The notes under the pieces are model-generated. The model was not told the DNA's origin and did not search any database. It worked only from the letters and a program-made list of their open reading frames with translations. 64,000 bases of DNA from positions 62,001 through 126,000 of the forward strand of contig NZ_FQXA01000001.1 in assembly GCF_900129835.1 (NCBI RefSeq), written 5' to 3'. Source of the DNA: Stutzerimonas xanthomarina DSM 18231 (lineage in GTDB: Bacteria; Pseudomonadota; Gammaproteobacteria; Pseudomonadales; Pseudomonadaceae). Shown piece by piece: positions 9,057 to 17,480 of the stretch. The first letter of the stretch is position 1; every line of letters begins with the position of its first letter. Position numbers and translations under genes: made by a program.

Positions 9057-10763
9057 TTAGTCCTTGGTCACGCGGTTGACTTCTTCCAGGCTGGTAATGC
9101 CACTCATGGCTTTGACCAAACCGGAAATGCGCAAATCATTGAAACCATCTTTGCGCGCCTGGAGGGCGATATCGATGGAGTTACCTTCCTCCATGATAAG
9201 CCGTTGCAGGGCTGGCGTGATTTTAACCACTTCATAAATACCGACACGGCCTTTGTAGCCGCCGTTGCAATTATCACAACCCACCGGCCCGTAGAGCTGG
9301 AACGTGCCAATCCGGTCTTCCGGGATGCCTTCCTTCAAAAGCGCCTCGCGTGGCACCTCCACTTCTGTTTTGCAGCTAGAGCAAAGCTTACGAGCGAGCC
9401 GCTGAGCGATGATCAGGTTGACTGATGTGGCAATGTTAAAGGCCGGTACCCCCATGTTACGCAGACGGGTGAGCGTCTCCGCAGCACTGTTGGTGTGAAG
9501 GGTCGACATAACCATATGGCCGGTTTGGGCGGCCTTGACGGCGATCTCCGCAGTCTCCAGGTCACGGATCTCCCCCACCATGATGATGTCCGGATCCTGG
9601 CGCAGGAAGGCGCGCAGCGCCTGGGCGAAATCCATGCCTTGCCGCGGATTGACGTTGACCTGATTGATGCCCTCAAGGTTGATCTCTACCGGGTCTTCAG
9701 CCGTAGAGATATTCACATCGACGGTGTTAAGAATGTTCAGCCCGGTGTACAGGGAAACGGTCTTGCCCGAGCCGGTAGGCCCAGTGACCAAGATCATCCC
9801 TTGCGGCTGCTTTAGCGCGGCCATGTACAGCGCTTTCTGGTCTTCCTCATAACCCAGCGCATCGATGCCCATCTTGGCGCTGGAGGAATCGAGGATACGC
9901 ATCACGATCTTTTCGCCCCACAGCGTGGGCAGGCTGTTGACGCGGAAATCGATGGACTTGGTCTTGGAGACCTTCATCTTGATCCGACCGTCCTGCGGCT
10001 TGCGTCGTTCGGCAATATCCAGCGCCGCCATCACTTTGAGCCGTGCAGAAATCCGACTGACCAACTGCACTGGAGGCCGAGCCACTTCATGTAGCACGCC
10101 ATCGGTACGAAAGCGGACGCGGTAGGATTTTTCGTAGGGCTCGAAGTGCAGGTCGGATGAGCCGCGCTTGATGGCATCCAGTAGCATCTTGTTGACGAAA
10201 CGGACAACCGGCGCGTCATCAGCCTCGTTATGCTCCCCCTCTTCCTTCTCGGCCGCACCGCCACCCACCTCGATATCCAGATCGTCCAGGTCGGAATCGG
10301 ACAGCCCATCCAGGGCGGTATTGGCCGACTCGAAGAGCTTTTCGATGGCTTCACCCAGCTTGTCATCTTCAACCAGCACCGACTCGACCGAGAGCCCGGT
10401 ATTGAACTGGATATCGCTGATGGCTTGGTGATTGGTTGGGTCGGACACCGCCACATACAATTTATTGCCACGGCGCTGCAGCGGCAGGACCCGGTGCTGG
10501 CGAACCAGCTTTTCACTGACGAGATCTTGGGGCTGAGTTTCTTTATCCAGCGTCGTCAGATCGAAGTATGGAACGCCGAACTGTTCCCCCGCGACCTCGG
10601 CTATGGCCCGACTTTTCACCAGCTTGTTCTGCACCAGCCATGAAACCAGTGGCACCTGGTTGCGCTGGGCTTGCTGCTGCGCCTGCAGCGCAATCTTTTC
10701 ATCAAGCTGCCCGACCAGTACTAACTGGCGCGCCAACCCACCGAGAGGAGCGTTTTCGTTCAT
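9057..10763 (-). CDS. pilB: Type IV pilus assembly ATPase
   Basis: Cytoplasmic hexameric motor for pilus extension, 568 aa. N-terminal MshEN-type domain, then Walker A GPTGSGKTVSLYTGL, Asp box SDLHFEPYEKSYRVRFR, Walker B DPDIIMVGEIRD and the His-box region GHMVMSTLHTNSA. A tetracysteine zinc motif is intact (CSSCK and CDNCNGGYKGR). First gene of pilBCD, with its own promoter and divergent from the pilin gene. Confidence 0.98.
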   Translation of the reverse strand: MNENAPLGGLARQLVLVGQLDEKIALQAQQQAQRNQVPLVSWLVQNKLVKSRAIAEVAGEQFGVPYFDLTTLDKETQPQDLVSEKLVRQHRVLPLQRRGNKLYVAVSDPTNHQAISDIQFNTGLSVESVLVEDDKLGEAIEKLFESANTALDGLSDSDLDDLDIEVGGGAAEKEEGEHNEADDAPVVRFVNKMLLDAIKRGSSDLHFEPYEKSYRVRFRTDGVLHEVARPPVQLVSRISARLKVMAALDIAERRKPQDGRIKMKVSKTKSIDFRVNSLPTLWGEKIVMRILDSSSAKMGIDALGYEEDQKALYMAALKQPQGMILVTGPTGSGKTVSLYTGLNILNTVDVNISTAEDPVEINLEGINQVNVNPRQGMDFAQALRAFLRQDPDIIMVGEIRDLETAEIAVKAAQTGHMVMSTLHTNSAAETLTRLRNMGVPAFNIATSVNLIIAQRLARKLCSSCKTEVEVPREALLKEGIPEDRIGTFQLYGPVGCDNCNGGYKGRVGIYEVVKITPALQRLIMEEGNSIDIALQARKDGFNDLRISGLVKAMSGITSLEEVNRVTKD

Positions 10764-10798
10764 TGAACTGCCTATAAAGGCTGGAGAAATGTGGCGCC

Positions 10799-10827
10799 CT
10801 TATATCGCAGTTACAAAGGCCTGCCAA
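10799..10827 (-). promoter_or_regulatory. Sigma-70 promoter of pilBCD
   Basis: On the minus strand TTGGCA (10827-10822), 17 bp, TATAAG (10804-10799). Both boxes match consensus at 5 of 6 positions. The start site would fall about 30 bp before the pilB ATG. Confidence 0.7.
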
Positions 10828-10938
10828 ACGCGCCAACGAGAGGTGGCAATTATTGTCACTTGTTGACTGGGGAGGTTGCTGTCTAACCGAGCTACCCCGC
10901 CATATCCTGTAGTTCAACTAACTTACCCGCCGCACAAA

Positions 10939-10967
10939 CTGTAGGTGGCGCGCCCCGCGGCGATGCG
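10939..10967 (+). repeat. REP-like element, copy 1
   Basis: CTGTAGGTGGCGCGCC followed by CCGCGGCGATGCG. It resembles the Pseudomonas REP type (CTGTAGGAGCGGG...CCCGCGAAG) in layout: GTAGG head and GC-rich inverted core. Related copies are at 11073 (same orientation) and 14861 (opposite orientation). Confidence 0.5.
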
Positions 10968-11072
10968 ATGCCGAGCATCTCTTATACAGGCGAAGGCATT
11001 CGACCGACGCTACTGCGCCCAAGCACCAAAAACCCAAGCGCAGCGGGGCCTCAGACAAAGCTAGCCTCCCCT

Positions 11073-11099
11073 GCAGGAGGCGCGCCCCGGGGCGAAAGC
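11073..11099 (+). repeat. REP-like element, copy 2
   Basis: GCAGGAGGCGCGCCCC then GGGGCGAAAGC; it shares the GGCGCGCCCCG core and flanks with the copy at 10939. It lies 106 bp upstream of the sigma-54 promoter. Confidence 0.45.
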
Positions 11100-11204
11100 T
11101 AGCTCCAAGCTGGTCAAAACCTACCCCCACCACTAAGCCAATTCAACCGCGGAAAGTGACACGCCGCACAGCTGCAGCACTTCACACAACCATCCCACCC
11201 CGCT

Positions 11205-11220
11205 TGGCACAGAAGCTGCT
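11205..11220 (+). promoter_or_regulatory. Sigma-54 (RpoN) promoter of the short pilin gene
   Basis: TGGCAC-AGAAG-CTGCT: the -24 GG and -12 GC are exactly ten bases apart, and the -24 box is perfect. The transcript would begin about 34 nt before the pilin ATG. Sigma-54 control of pilA (with PilSR) is known in Pseudomonas. rpoN itself is at 33326 in this window; pilSR are not in it. Confidence 0.8.
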
Positions 11221-11265
11221 CCTGTCTCACCAGGTCCAACGACCTCACCAACAAGGAGCTTTTCA

Positions 11266-11451
11266 ATGAAGTCCATCAAGAAGCAAAAAGGTTTCACTCT
11301 GATCGAACTGATGATCGTGGTTGCGATCATCGGGATTCTGGCTGCCATTGCTATTCCGCAATTCAATGATTACCGAGCCAAAGCGAACGATTCCACAGCG
11401 CTGGCCGATGCGAAAAACAGCATTACCGCTCTTACGGCCGCGCAGAAGTAA
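11266..11451 (+). CDS. Very short type IV pilin (PilA-N-like)
   Basis: Only 61 aa. It has a 9-residue leader (MKSIKKQKG), the prepilin cleavage site G|FTLIE with Glu5, the hydrophobic helix ([17 protein letters not shown]) and then about 30 polar residues ending TAAQK. The mature chain would be 52 residues, with Phe1, Phe24 and Tyr27 as its only aromatics. The globular beta-domain and disulfide loop of ordinary Pseudomonas pilins are absent. AAGGAG lies 7 bp upstream and a sigma-54 promoter precedes it, so this is a designed gene, not debris. After the stop the same frame has another stop (TAG) and then the next gene. It resembles the Geobacter-type N-terminal pilin in length and layout. It could also be a truncated pilA. 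Confidence 0.85.
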   Translation: MKSIKKQKGFTLIELMIVVAIIGILAAIAIPQFNDYRAKANDSTALADAKNSITALTAAQK

Positions 11452-11484
11452 CGAACTGCATAGTCAACTATTTCGGAGATAAGT

Positions 11485-11931
11485 ATGAAAAACAAACTAC
11501 TGTTTAGCTTGGGCTTGGTAGCAGCCAATGTAATGTTCTCCACTGGCGCCAGCGCTGCAGCAAAGGATTTGGCAAACGGTGCCGTTACGATCTTAGACTG
11601 CACGCTACTAGCTGAGGACGTTCGTATCAGTCCTTCTAACAACGTGCTGGTAGCTTACAACTGCGGAGGAACTGCAAAAGCTATTCAAGTAGCCACTTGT
11701 CATACGGATGGGCGTACTGCTGAGCGGACAGTGCAGACACCTTGCGATGACGACGATACAACCACAGCCATCCCAGCATGTACTGACCCGCTCGCAACTC
11801 AAGTGACGTCCGGAGCAAGCATTTTCACTGCCCGCTCTAACGGTGGCAAAGTTCAGCCCGCAGCATTCGCGAACGGCACTGTCTGCGATGCAGCATCAGT
11901 AAAGTCGAAGATTCCCGATCTGAACATCTAA
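11485..11931 (+). CDS. Secreted six-cysteine protein, possible partner of the short pilin
   Basis: 148 aa with a clear Sec signal peptide (about 24 residues, likely cleaved after ASA). The mature part has six cysteines (residues 39, 60, 72, 87, 99, 134), enough for three disulfides, and an acidic patch CDDDD at 87-91. It has no hydrophobic anchor after the signal. It starts 33 bp after the pilin stop, in the same reading frame, with GGAG upstream. It reads as a possible exported C-terminal pilin half, minor pilus component or pilin chaperone. I do not recognise a family. Codon use is visibly more A/T-rich than in pilB. Confidence 0.7.
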   Translation: MKNKLLFSLGLVAANVMFSTGASAAAKDLANGAVTILDCTLLAEDVRISPSNNVLVAYNCGGTAKAIQVATCHTDGRTAERTVQTPCDDDDTTTAIPACTDPLATQVTSGASIFTARSNGGKVQPAAFANGTVCDAASVKSKIPDLNI

Positions 11932-11941
11932 GCAGTTCAGT

Positions 11942-11967
11942 CATTCCCGCCTAACAGGGCGGGAATG
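11942..11967 (+). terminator. Hairpin terminator after the short pilin operon
   Basis: Perfect 10-bp stem CATTCCCGCC / GGCGGGAATG with a 6-nt loop, 10 bp after the stop of the secreted protein. It is followed by AACCTTTA, only a weak T-run, so read-through into the ABC genes is possible. Confidence 0.65.
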
Positions 11968-12247
11968 AACCTTTAGTAGGGTTGCAACCCGCGCGAATAA
12001 AATCTTTGCCCTTAGCCCTGCAGCCTCATTGCTTAATCGGCAGACCGCACATTTGCTGCACGCTTATACAATTTGTACCCGAACGTTTAACCACTGTGGT
12101 TAGCCCGTTAGGCTGGAATCGGCGCAGGCGCTTCCGTCGTTTACTGCGACAGCTTTTGTTGCGAAACTGCTCCACACCCATTCGGATATATCCATAGCCA
12201 CCTACCGCTACCACTTCGCTTCCCGAAAACTATTTAATGGCCGCCCT

Positions 12248-13057
12248 ATGACGCATCCCTCTGACTTTCTGGTTGGTGTTCGTCTCGCCTTGAGGGCTCG
12301 CTATCTCTGCCTGTCAGGTTGCTCGCTGCTGGTGTTGGCGCTGTCCGTCCTGCTGGCCGCCCAGTTTAGTGGTCGCCAACCCGCCACCGTGGCGTTGGAT
12401 ATCGGCCTGTCGGTAATGCGCCTGCTTTTGCCGCTGGTTCTGGTGCTGATGACACAGGAACTGATCTCGCGCGAGTTCGACAGGCGTTACTTTCTCAACA
12501 CCCTTTCCTATCCACATCCCCGTCACAGCCTTTTGCTAGGTCGTTTTTTTGCTATCGCAGCCCTAACGCTCGGGCTATTGCTGGTTCTGGCCGGCGCACT
12601 GGCGCTATTTGTCCGCCTGGCTAGCCAGGGTTACACGCAAAGCACACCGGTTGCGTTGGGTCATCAGTATCTGGTCACTGTCGGCTTTATCGGGCTCGAC
12701 CTGCTGGTATTGACAGCCATCGCCACGCTTCTCGCGGTGGTCGCCTCCACGCCAAGCTTCGTACTGATTGGCACCTTCGGCTTTATGCTCGTTGCTCGCT
12801 CGTTCGGCGCCATTGTCGAACTGCTGAGCCGCAACGCTGCGGTGGTCGGCGATGCCGAAACCTACCGATCGAGTGTTGGACTGCTGGGCTACTTGCTCCC
12901 GGATTTGGGGACTCTCGATGTACGAATGATCGCATTGTACGGGCGCATGGATCTGCTCCCGCCTGCCTGGCCTTGGCTGATCCTGTCGAGCATCACCTAT
13001 ACGCTCGGGCTGCTCGGATTGGCGGTATGGGCCCTGCAACGTAAGCGTTTCGCCTGA
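12248..13057 (+). CDS. ABC-2-type transporter permease (pilus-locus ABC system)
   Basis: 269 aa with about six hydrophobic segments (residues ~22-38, 55-68, 97-120, 135-160, 168-185, 240-258) and a cytoplasmic loop QELISREFDRRYFLNTLSYP after helix 2, typical of ABC-2 permeases. No good ribosome binding site precedes the ATG, so the start is less sure. The stop is one base before the next gene; together with the ATPase at 13892 it forms a three-gene unit. Its place beside a pilin and pilBCD recalls PilI of the Myxococcus PilGHI transporter, but this is inference. Confidence 0.75.
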   Translation: MTHPSDFLVGVRLALRARYLCLSGCSLLVLALSVLLAAQFSGRQPATVALDIGLSVMRLLLPLVLVLMTQELISREFDRRYFLNTLSYPHPRHSLLLGRFFAIAALTLGLLLVLAGALALFVRLASQGYTQSTPVALGHQYLVTVGFIGLDLLVLTAIATLLAVVASTPSFVLIGTFGFMLVARSFGAIVELLSRNAAVVGDAETYRSSVGLLGYLLPDLGTLDVRMIALYGRMDLLPPAWPWLILSSITYTLGLLGLAVWALQRKRFA

Positions 13058-13058
13058 T

Positions 13059-13895
13059 ATGCGCTCACGGCATGCATTGACGGTCGCCCTGCTGGGCTTA
13101 GCCTTGTTTGTAGGGATTGCCGCGTGGCGTGCCCAGCAACCGGTGACGCTGACGCCACAGTTTTTTTCTGATCGGGTAGTGATTCCAGCGCCCCTGCTGG
13201 TAGCGTTGCATGGCGGCGACCGCTTTCTGGCCGCTGACCTCGAAACCATGCGTCTGGCCGCGACCGGCCTGGATGACCGAGGCGTCGACACGGGTTATCT
13301 GGTCCGCGCCCAGCGCGAGGTCGCTCGACTCAACCCTTGCCACGAAGACAACTACTATCTGGCCAATGGCTTGCTGACTTGGGGCGGAGCGGTAGAAGAA
13401 GGCAATGACGTTTTGCGTGCGGCCGTTGAATGTCGCTTCTGGGATGAGATTCCACCGTTTTTCTATGGCATCAACCTGGCATTCTTTCAGCGAAACAATG
13501 AAGAAGCCGCACGGGTGTTGGAAATCGGTGCGCAGCGATCTCCGCAGAACGCCGCCGCAATGCGCAAACTGGCAGTAATGCTACGCGCCGAGCAGTTCGC
13601 CGATGAGCGCCTTGCGCTCAACTACCTGATCCAGCAGCGCGACAGCGCCGCCGATCCTAAACTGCAGGACATGCTCGACAAGCGCGTCATTCGCCTGCAG
13701 GGTTTGATCGCGCTACGCGAGGCGCAGAGACGCTACGAGCAAGAACATGGCCCGCTCACAACTCTTGATCAGTTGGTCGCTCGGCACCTGATCGAGAGTC
13801 TGCCAACCGATCCCTTGCGCCTCGGCTATGAGATTCGTGACGGGCGCATCGAACTAAAGAAACTGAAAATCGCCGGATTGGAGGAACAGCCTTGA
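13059..13895 (+). CDS. Membrane-anchored protein of unknown function with helical repeats
   Basis: 278 aa. One N-terminal membrane segment (residues ~7-22), then a mainly helical, TPR-like periplasmic region (for example NNEEAARVLEIGAQRSPQNAAAMRKLAVML). It ends in a short tail, LIESLPTDPLRLGYEIRDG, of a type often seen at the ends of pilus- and secretion-associated proteins. Encoded between the permease and the ATPase, overlapping the latter by four bases (TTGA). Probably an accessory subunit of the transporter, in the position PilG holds in PilGHI. No family assigned. Confidence 0.65.
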   Translation: MRSRHALTVALLGLALFVGIAAWRAQQPVTLTPQFFSDRVVIPAPLLVALHGGDRFLAADLETMRLAATGLDDRGVDTGYLVRAQREVARLNPCHEDNYYLANGLLTWGGAVEEGNDVLRAAVECRFWDEIPPFFYGINLAFFQRNNEEAARVLEIGAQRSPQNAAAMRKLAVMLRAEQFADERLALNYLIQQRDSAADPKLQDMLDKRVIRLQGLIALREAQRRYEQEHGPLTTLDQLVARHLIESLPTDPLRLGYEIRDGRIELKKLKIAGLEEQP

Positions 13896-14788
13896 GCGCA
13901 GCCGTAGAGTTTAAGGGTGTCAGCCATACCTACCGAGCCAAGGGTAAGCAGGTTCAAGCTGTACGGGACGTGAGCTTCAGCCTGTCCGAAGGCGAAGTGT
14001 TCGGCTTTGTAGGCCCCAACGGCGCCGGCAAGTCCACCACGATCAAGATCATGCTGGACATCATCAATGACTATCAGGGTCAGGTGACGCTTTATGGCAT
14101 TGATGCCCGCCGGGCCGAAGCCCGACAGGGCATGGCCTATGTGCCGGAAGCGCCGGCTCTGTATGACCAGTTCACACCCTTGGAAATCCTGCGCATGGGG
14201 CTGTCCATGTATAGCATCAAACGCAGCGATGCGGATGCCTGGTGCTTGCAGTGGCTGGAGAGATTCTCTGTGGACGGCACCGGTAAACGGCGGATGCGCG
14301 AGCTCTCCAAAGGCAACGCACAGCGGGTCGCGCTGGCCCATGCCATGGCTGTCGAGCCACGCCTGCTGATTCTCGACGAGCCGCTGTCCGGCCTTGACCC
14401 GGTGGGCCGCAAGGATGTGGTTGAGATCCTCAATGAGTATAAGAAACAAGGTGGCGCGATTTTCTTCACTTCTCACGTGCTGCATGACGTGGAACGAATC
14501 GCCGACCGCTTCGGATTTATCAACAAAGGCCAGCTGGTCACCGTCCGCTCACCTCGCGAACTGGCTGCCGAACGCGCTGACTGTTTTATCCTGCGTTACC
14601 AAGCGGATCAGTCGCTGACGCCAGCGTGCATCGCGCTTCGTCCCGGGGAGTTCGAGTGCGAACTTGCACAAAGCGAGTTACCGGCCGCCATTGCGCAGCT
14701 GGGCAACACCGGCGGCCACCTGCTGACCGTCAAGCCTGCAGTATCGCTGGAGACTGTGTTCTTCCGCATACTCGCTGAGGCCTCCTAG
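13892..14788 (+). CDS. ABC transporter ATP-binding protein (pilus-locus ABC system)
   Basis: 298 aa nucleotide-binding subunit. Walker A GPNGAGKSTTIK (about residues 41-52), Q-loop region, signature ELSKGNAQRVALAHAM (LSKGN in place of LSGGQ), Walker B LLILDEPLSGLDP and the switch His in FFTSHVLHDVE. The last 80 residues form an extra domain, as in DrrA/ABC-2 ATPases. It starts with TTG at 13892, with GGAGG 6 bp upstream, overlapping the previous stop. Partner permease is at 12248. Substrate unknown; the neighbourhood suggests pilus or pilin-partner export. Confidence 0.85.
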   Translation: MSAAVEFKGVSHTYRAKGKQVQAVRDVSFSLSEGEVFGFVGPNGAGKSTTIKIMLDIINDYQGQVTLYGIDARRAEARQGMAYVPEAPALYDQFTPLEILRMGLSMYSIKRSDADAWCLQWLERFSVDGTGKRRMRELSKGNAQRVALAHAMAVEPRLLILDEPLSGLDPVGRKDVVEILNEYKKQGGAIFFTSHVLHDVERIADRFGFINKGQLVTVRSPRELAAERADCFILRYQADQSLTPACIALRPGEFECELAQSELPAAIAQLGNTGGHLLTVKPAVSLETVFFRILAEAS

Positions 14789-14860
14789 ACGTATTCGTAC
14801 AGGCCGCCACTTAGCGGAATGCACCTGATTGGACCGGCCCAGCGCTGTGTTCCCAATTAC

Positions 14861-14876
14861 GGCGTGCCACCTACAG
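14861..14876 (-). repeat. REP-like element, inverted copy
   Basis: On the minus strand CTGTAGGTGGCACGCC, matching the copy at 10939 in 15 of 16 bases but in the opposite orientation. It lies about 70 bp after the ABC ATPase gene, so the two copies bracket the pilin/ABC segment. Confidence 0.45.
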
Positions 14877-14979
14877 AAAGCATGATCGCCACTTGAACCT
14901 CCGCCAGTGGCTGGTCTTGAAGCGCCTACCGGGCTAGCATCCGACCCTATTTGCCAAGCCCAACACCTCAGGAGGATTC

Positions 14980-15417
14980 ATGAGTTTTACCGTTTACCTG
15001 TCCGGCGAAATTCACACCGACTGGCGCGACGAGATTAAGCATGGCGCCGCCGCAGCCGGATTGGATGTGCTATTCACTTCAGCCGTCACCGCTCACGAAG
15101 CCAGCGATGCCGCCGGTGATTGCCTGGGCGCCGAGTCCAATGCCTTCTGGCGCGACCACAAGTCGTCCAAAGTCAATGCAATCCGCACCAAGACGCTGAT
15201 CCAGCAAGCGGACCTCGTGGTGGTGCGTTTCGGCGACAAGTACAAGCAGTGGAACGCGGCGTTCGATGCCGGTTACTGCGCGGCGCTGGGCAAGCCTTAT
15301 GTCACGCTGCATGACGACGATATTGTGCACCCGCTGAAGGAGGTCGATGCGGCTGCCATGGCATGGGCCACCACTACCGAACAGGTCGTGGAAATTCTGA
15401 AATACGTGGTGCAGTAA
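14980..15417 (+). CDS. YtoQ family protein
   Basis: 145 aa cytosolic protein of the YtoQ family, a nucleoside 2-deoxyribosyltransferase-like fold of unknown reaction. Typical stretches: VYLSGEIHTDWRDEI at the start, DCLGAESNAFWRDHKSSKVNAI in the middle, and ADLVVVRFGDKYKQWNAAFDAGY near the end. A strong AGGAGGA site precedes the ATG. Stand-alone gene, convergent with cysNC. Confidence 0.9.
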   Translation: MSFTVYLSGEIHTDWRDEIKHGAAAAGLDVLFTSAVTAHEASDAAGDCLGAESNAFWRDHKSSKVNAIRTKTLIQQADLVVVRFGDKYKQWNAAFDAGYCAALGKPYVTLHDDDIVHPLKEVDAAAMAWATTTEQVVEILKYVVQ

Positions 15418-15492
15418 GTGCCGGGGGAGTTGCAACTGGCACATATCAAATGCGAGATTTACTCTTAAAGCGATTTGCCGGCCCCCAAAAGA

Positions 15493-15515
15493 AACCCCGC
15501 CACTTGGGCGGGGTT
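15493..15515 (-). terminator. Rho-independent terminator, cysNC side
   Basis: 9-bp stem AACCCCGCC / GGCGGGGTT with a 5-nt loop. On the minus strand it is followed by TCTTTTGG, a T-rich stretch, about 55 bp after the cysNC stop. It may also stop ytoQ transcripts from the other side. Confidence 0.75.
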
Positions 15516-15569
15516 GATCATCAGCCTGAACGCCCTGACTGCCCAAGGCGGAATGGCTTACTTCATTGA

Positions 15570-17468
15570 TCAGATAGCGCCACGCTTGCGCAGCAGATCA
15601 ATCACCTGCTTGACACTCTCCTCGACCGTAAGCGACTCCGTGTCGATCACCAGATCAGCGTTCACCGGCACGTCGTAAGGGAAGGACTCGCCGGGGATGT
15701 TGTCGCCGCCTGCCGCGTACAACCCCTGCGGATCGCGTTGCTGGCAGGCCTGCGGAGAAGCCTGCACATAAACGGTTATAGCCCGATCAGTGCCAATCAG
15801 CACTCTGGCCTGCTCGCGACCTTCAGCATCGGGAGCGACGAAGGCGGCGAGCGTTAGCAGGCCTGCCTCGTTGAACTGACGTGCCACATTGGCGGCACGG
15901 CGCCAATTCTCGGTGCGACCTGCGCGGTCCTGCGGCAGCCCCTTGTTCAGGTCATGGCGCAGGTTCTGGCCGTCCAGCACGTAAACCGCACGGCCCATGT
16001 CGAACAGCTTACGCTCGACCGCATAGGCCAGGGTGCTCTTGCCGGCACCGGACAAGCCGGTGAACAGCACGGTTGCCGGCTGCTGGCCGAAACGGCTTGC
16101 ACGCTCTTCGGTGGATACGTGCGCCAGCGCACCGTGGTGTCCGAATGAGCCGTGGGCGACCGGGTCGGCAATGATCATGCCCGCACCGACAGTACCGTTG
16201 GTGAGGCGATCGATGATGATAAACGAGCCGGTAGCCGGGTTCCTCGCATAACCGTCCAGCGCGATCGGCGCGTCGAGGCTGACCTTGACCCGCCCGATCT
16301 CGTTCAGCTGCAGGCTACTGGCCGGGCCATGCTCCAGCGTATTCACGTCAACCCGATGAGTGATGCTGGCAATCGAGCCCGGTACATAACTGGTGGCACG
16401 CTTGATGTCGTATTTCTTGCCCGGCAGCATGGGCTCTTCGGCCATCCAGACCAGCATGGCGTCGAAGCTGTCCGTGATGCGCGGTTGGTTGTCGGCGTGC
16501 ACGAGCATGTCGCCGCGCGACACGTCGATTTCGTCCTCAAGCGTCAGCGTAATTGCTTCGCCCGGGGTCGCCTGCTCCAGCTCGCCGTCAAACGTGACGA
16601 TGGATTTGACGGTGCTGCGCTTGCCGGACGGCAAGACCACCACCTCGTCACCCTTGCGCACGATGCCGCTGGCCAGTGTGCCAGCGAAGCCGCGGAAGTT
16701 GAGGTTGGGACGATTGACGTACTGCACCGGGAAGCGCAGGTCATCAAAGTTGCGGTCGCCAGCGATCTCGACGCTTTCGAGAATCTCCATCAGCGACTGG
16801 CCTTCATACCAACGCGCGCGCTCGGAGCGGTTGACCACGTTGTCGCCCTTGAGCGCGGACATCGGCACGAAGTGCAGCGACGACGGTTTGAGCTCGATAC
16901 GCTCGGCAAAGGCCAGGTAATCAGCCTTGATGCGCTCGAATACCTGCTGATCGAAGTCCATCAGGTCCATCTTGTTGATGGCCACGACGATGTGCTTGAT
17001 GCCCAGCAGCGAGGTGATGAAGCTGTGGCGCTTGGTCTGGGTCTGCACGCCGTAGCGGGCGTCGACCAGGATGATCGCCAGGTCGCAAGTCGAGGCGCCG
17101 GTCGCCATGTTGCGCGTGTACTGCTCATGGCCGGGGGTGTCGGCGATGATGAACTTGCGCTTGGCGGTGGAGAAATAGCGGTAAGCAACATCAATGGTGA
17201 TGCCCTGCTCGCGCTCGGCCTGCAGGCCGTCGACCAGCAACGCGAGGTCGACGTCATCGCCCGTGGTGCCGGATTTCTTCGAGTCGCGGGTGATCGCTTC
17301 GAGATGATCTTCGTAGATCATCTTCGAGTCGTGCAGCAGGCGCCCGATCAGGGTGCTCTTGCCGTCGTCGACGTTGCCGCAAGTCAGGAAGCGCAGAAGC
17401 TCTTTGCGCTCGTGCTGGGCCAGGTACGCGAGGATGTCCTCGCTGATCAAATCAGACTGATGAGACAT
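15570..17468 (-). CDS. cysNC: Bifunctional sulfate adenylyltransferase subunit 1 / APS kinase
   Basis: 632 aa fusion. The N-terminal CysN part is an EF-Tu-like GTPase with G1 [27 protein letters not shown] and NKMDLMDF, which drives ATP sulfurylase. The C-terminal CysC part (from about residue 460) has the kinase P-loop [17 protein letters not shown] and [11 protein letters not shown], and phosphorylates APS to PAPS. The fusion is common in pseudomonads. It lies 12 bp after cysD and ends before a terminator. Confidence 0.97.
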   Translation of the reverse strand: MSHQSDLISEDILAYLAQHERKELLRFLTCGNVDDGKSTLIGRLLHDSKMIYEDHLEAITRDSKKSGTTGDDVDLALLVDGLQAEREQGITIDVAYRYFSTAKRKFIIADTPGHEQYTRNMATGASTCDLAIILVDARYGVQTQTKRHSFITSLLGIKHIVVAINKMDLMDFDQQVFERIKADYLAFAERIELKPSSLHFVPMSALKGDNVVNRSERARWYEGQSLMEILESVEIAGDRNFDDLRFPVQYVNRPNLNFRGFAGTLASGIVRKGDEVVVLPSGKRSTVKSIVTFDGELEQATPGEAITLTLEDEIDVSRGDMLVHADNQPRITDSFDAMLVWMAEEPMLPGKKYDIKRATSYVPGSIASITHRVDVNTLEHGPASSLQLNEIGRVKVSLDAPIALDGYARNPATGSFIIIDRLTNGTVGAGMIIADPVAHGSFGHHGALAHVSTEERASRFGQQPATVLFTGLSGAGKSTLAYAVERKLFDMGRAVYVLDGQNLRHDLNKGLPQDRAGRTENWRRAANVARQFNEAGLLTLAAFVAPDAEGREQARVLIGTDRAITVYVQASPQACQQRDPQGLYAAGGDNIPGESFPYDVPVNADLVIDTESLTVEESVKQVIDLLRKRGAI

Positions 17469-17480
17469 GGTGCGGAATCC

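Larger units (their letters stand above)
10828..11204. other. pilB-pilin intergenic region with two palindromic-repeat copies
   Basis: About 375 bp with no convincing gene. It contains two related GC-rich elements (10939-10967 and 11073-11099) and, on the minus strand around 10907-10868, a segment resembling the 5' part of a tRNA (GGGGTAGCTCGGTTAGAC). The rest has no structure I can name. Confidence 0.6.

Noticed and set aside
11452..11484. The short pilin as a sequencing frameshift of a full pilA
   Set aside because: The next gene is already in the same frame, two stops intervene and the second gene has its own signal peptide and ribosome binding site; one indel would not restore a normal pilin.
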